Assembly: GCF_900637555.1 (NCBI RefSeq)
Contig: NZ_LR134378.1
Span: 3,074,784 to 3,138,783 of the forward strand
Origin: Lautropia mirabilis
Lineage (GTDB): Bacteria; Pseudomonadota; Gammaproteobacteria; Burkholderiales; Burkholderiaceae_E
Reading direction: 5' to 3'
DNA: 64,000 nucleotides
Shown here: positions 63,674 through 64,000 of the stretch, piece after piece
Numbering within the stretch: position 1 is the stretch's first letter
Layout of the letters: every line of letters begins with the position of its first letter
Made by a program: the position numbers and the translations under genes
The notes under the pieces: model-generated
Database searches by the model: none
The model's input: only the letters and a program-made list of their open reading frames with translations
Told to the model about the DNA's origin: nothing

Positions 63674-64000
63674 TCAGCCATAGACCGGGAAACGCGCCGT
63701 CAGCTCATCCACTCGCTCGCGGACGGCGGCCAGGTGTGCCTCGTCGTTCGGCTTGTCCAGCACGTCGGAAATCAGCTCGCCCACCAGGCGTGCTTCCTGC
63801 GTGCCGAAGCCGCGCGTGGTCATGGCCGGCGAACCGACACGGATGCCGCTGGTGACGAAGGGCTTCTCGGGGTCGTTCGGGATGGCGTTCTTGTTGACCG
63901 TGATGTGCGCCCGGCCCAGAGCGGCCTCGGCGTCCTTGCCGGTGATGCCGCGCGAACGCAGATCCACCAGCATCACGTGCGATTCGGTCCGCCCCGACAC
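63674..64000 (-). CDS. glyA: Serine hydroxymethyltransferase (N-terminal part beyond window)
   Basis: The last 108 codons of a PLP-dependent enzyme that interconverts serine and glycine. [42 protein letters not shown] and [10 protein letters not shown] are strong SHMT C-terminal motifs. The active-site lysine lies upstream, outside the window. It reads into nrdR with a 30-bp gap. Confidence 0.95.
   Translation of the reverse strand: MSGRTESHVMLVDLRSRGITGKDAEAALGRAHITVNKNAIPNDPEKPFVTSGIRVGSPAMTTRGFGTQEARLVGELISDVLDKPNDEAHLAAVRERVDELTARFPVYG

Overview
The window is a GC-rich bacterial chromosome segment that looks betaproteobacterial, most likely Burkholderiales. The evidence is gene order: glyA-nrdR-ribD-ribE-ribBX-ribH-nusB-thiL-pgpA-pncC, recA-recX next to sucCD, ruvX-pyrR-pyrB-pyrC', a pilGHIJ-chpA operon, and a wbiG/H/I-like end of a surface-polysaccharide locus. 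Nearly all genes are ordinary chromosomal genes with the same GC-rich codon use. I saw no tRNA, rRNA, CRISPR array or complete insertion sequence.

Layout. 0-10.4 kb: two divergent thiD paralogues, a small membrane protein with a Trk-like K+ channel, a TetR regulator with a palindrome at its start, then pcm-like methyltransferase, rhodanese, tolC, waaA and algC. 10.7-23 kb: sugar-nucleotide and polysaccharide genes (wbiG-like epimerase, asnB, rmlBACD, WbpL-like glycosyltransferase, WbpM-like dehydratase with an unusual 300-residue tail), then apaH. 23-28 kb: an accessory island holding an orphan lipoprotein, hipBA and an AT-rich retron-like unit (promoter, structured RNA, reverse transcriptase) that runs into the 3' end of plsC. 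28-32.2 kb: plsC and the pyrimidine genes pyrC', pyrB, pyrR and ruvX. 32.4-34.2 kb: an AAA ATPase plus DUF4276 (TOPRIM-like) pair, probably an anti-phage system. 34.6-46.4 kb: cytochrome c, the Chp/Pil chemosensory operon and thiE. 46.4-51.3 kb: a TfpX/TfpZ-like pilin accessory protein, then a cyclic-nucleotide unit (FHA protein, CHASE2 cyclase, phosphodiesterase-like MBL protein). 51.4-64 kb: sucCD, recX-recA with a LexA box, an SDR gene, pncC, pgpA, thiL, nusB, the rib genes, nrdR and the C-terminal part of glyA.

How the genes fit together. Thiamine functions recur (two thiD, thiE, thiL), as do riboflavin genes. The Chp system and the cyclase/phosphodiesterase pair plausibly belong to one twitching/cAMP circuit, as in Pseudomonas. 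The rml, epimerase, GT4, WbpM, algC and waaA genes all serve LPS or another surface glycan.

The strongest candidate for a new system is at 26.5-28.0 kb. A reverse transcriptase with retron hallmarks (NAxxH, YVDD, a VTG-like motif) is preceded by a region with a good promoter and a 113-nt nested hairpin that looks like an msd. No separate effector gene follows it; the only adjacent toxin-like gene is hipA, which ends about 60 bp before the promoter. The ATPase/DUF4276 pair at 32.4-34.2 kb is a second defence candidate.
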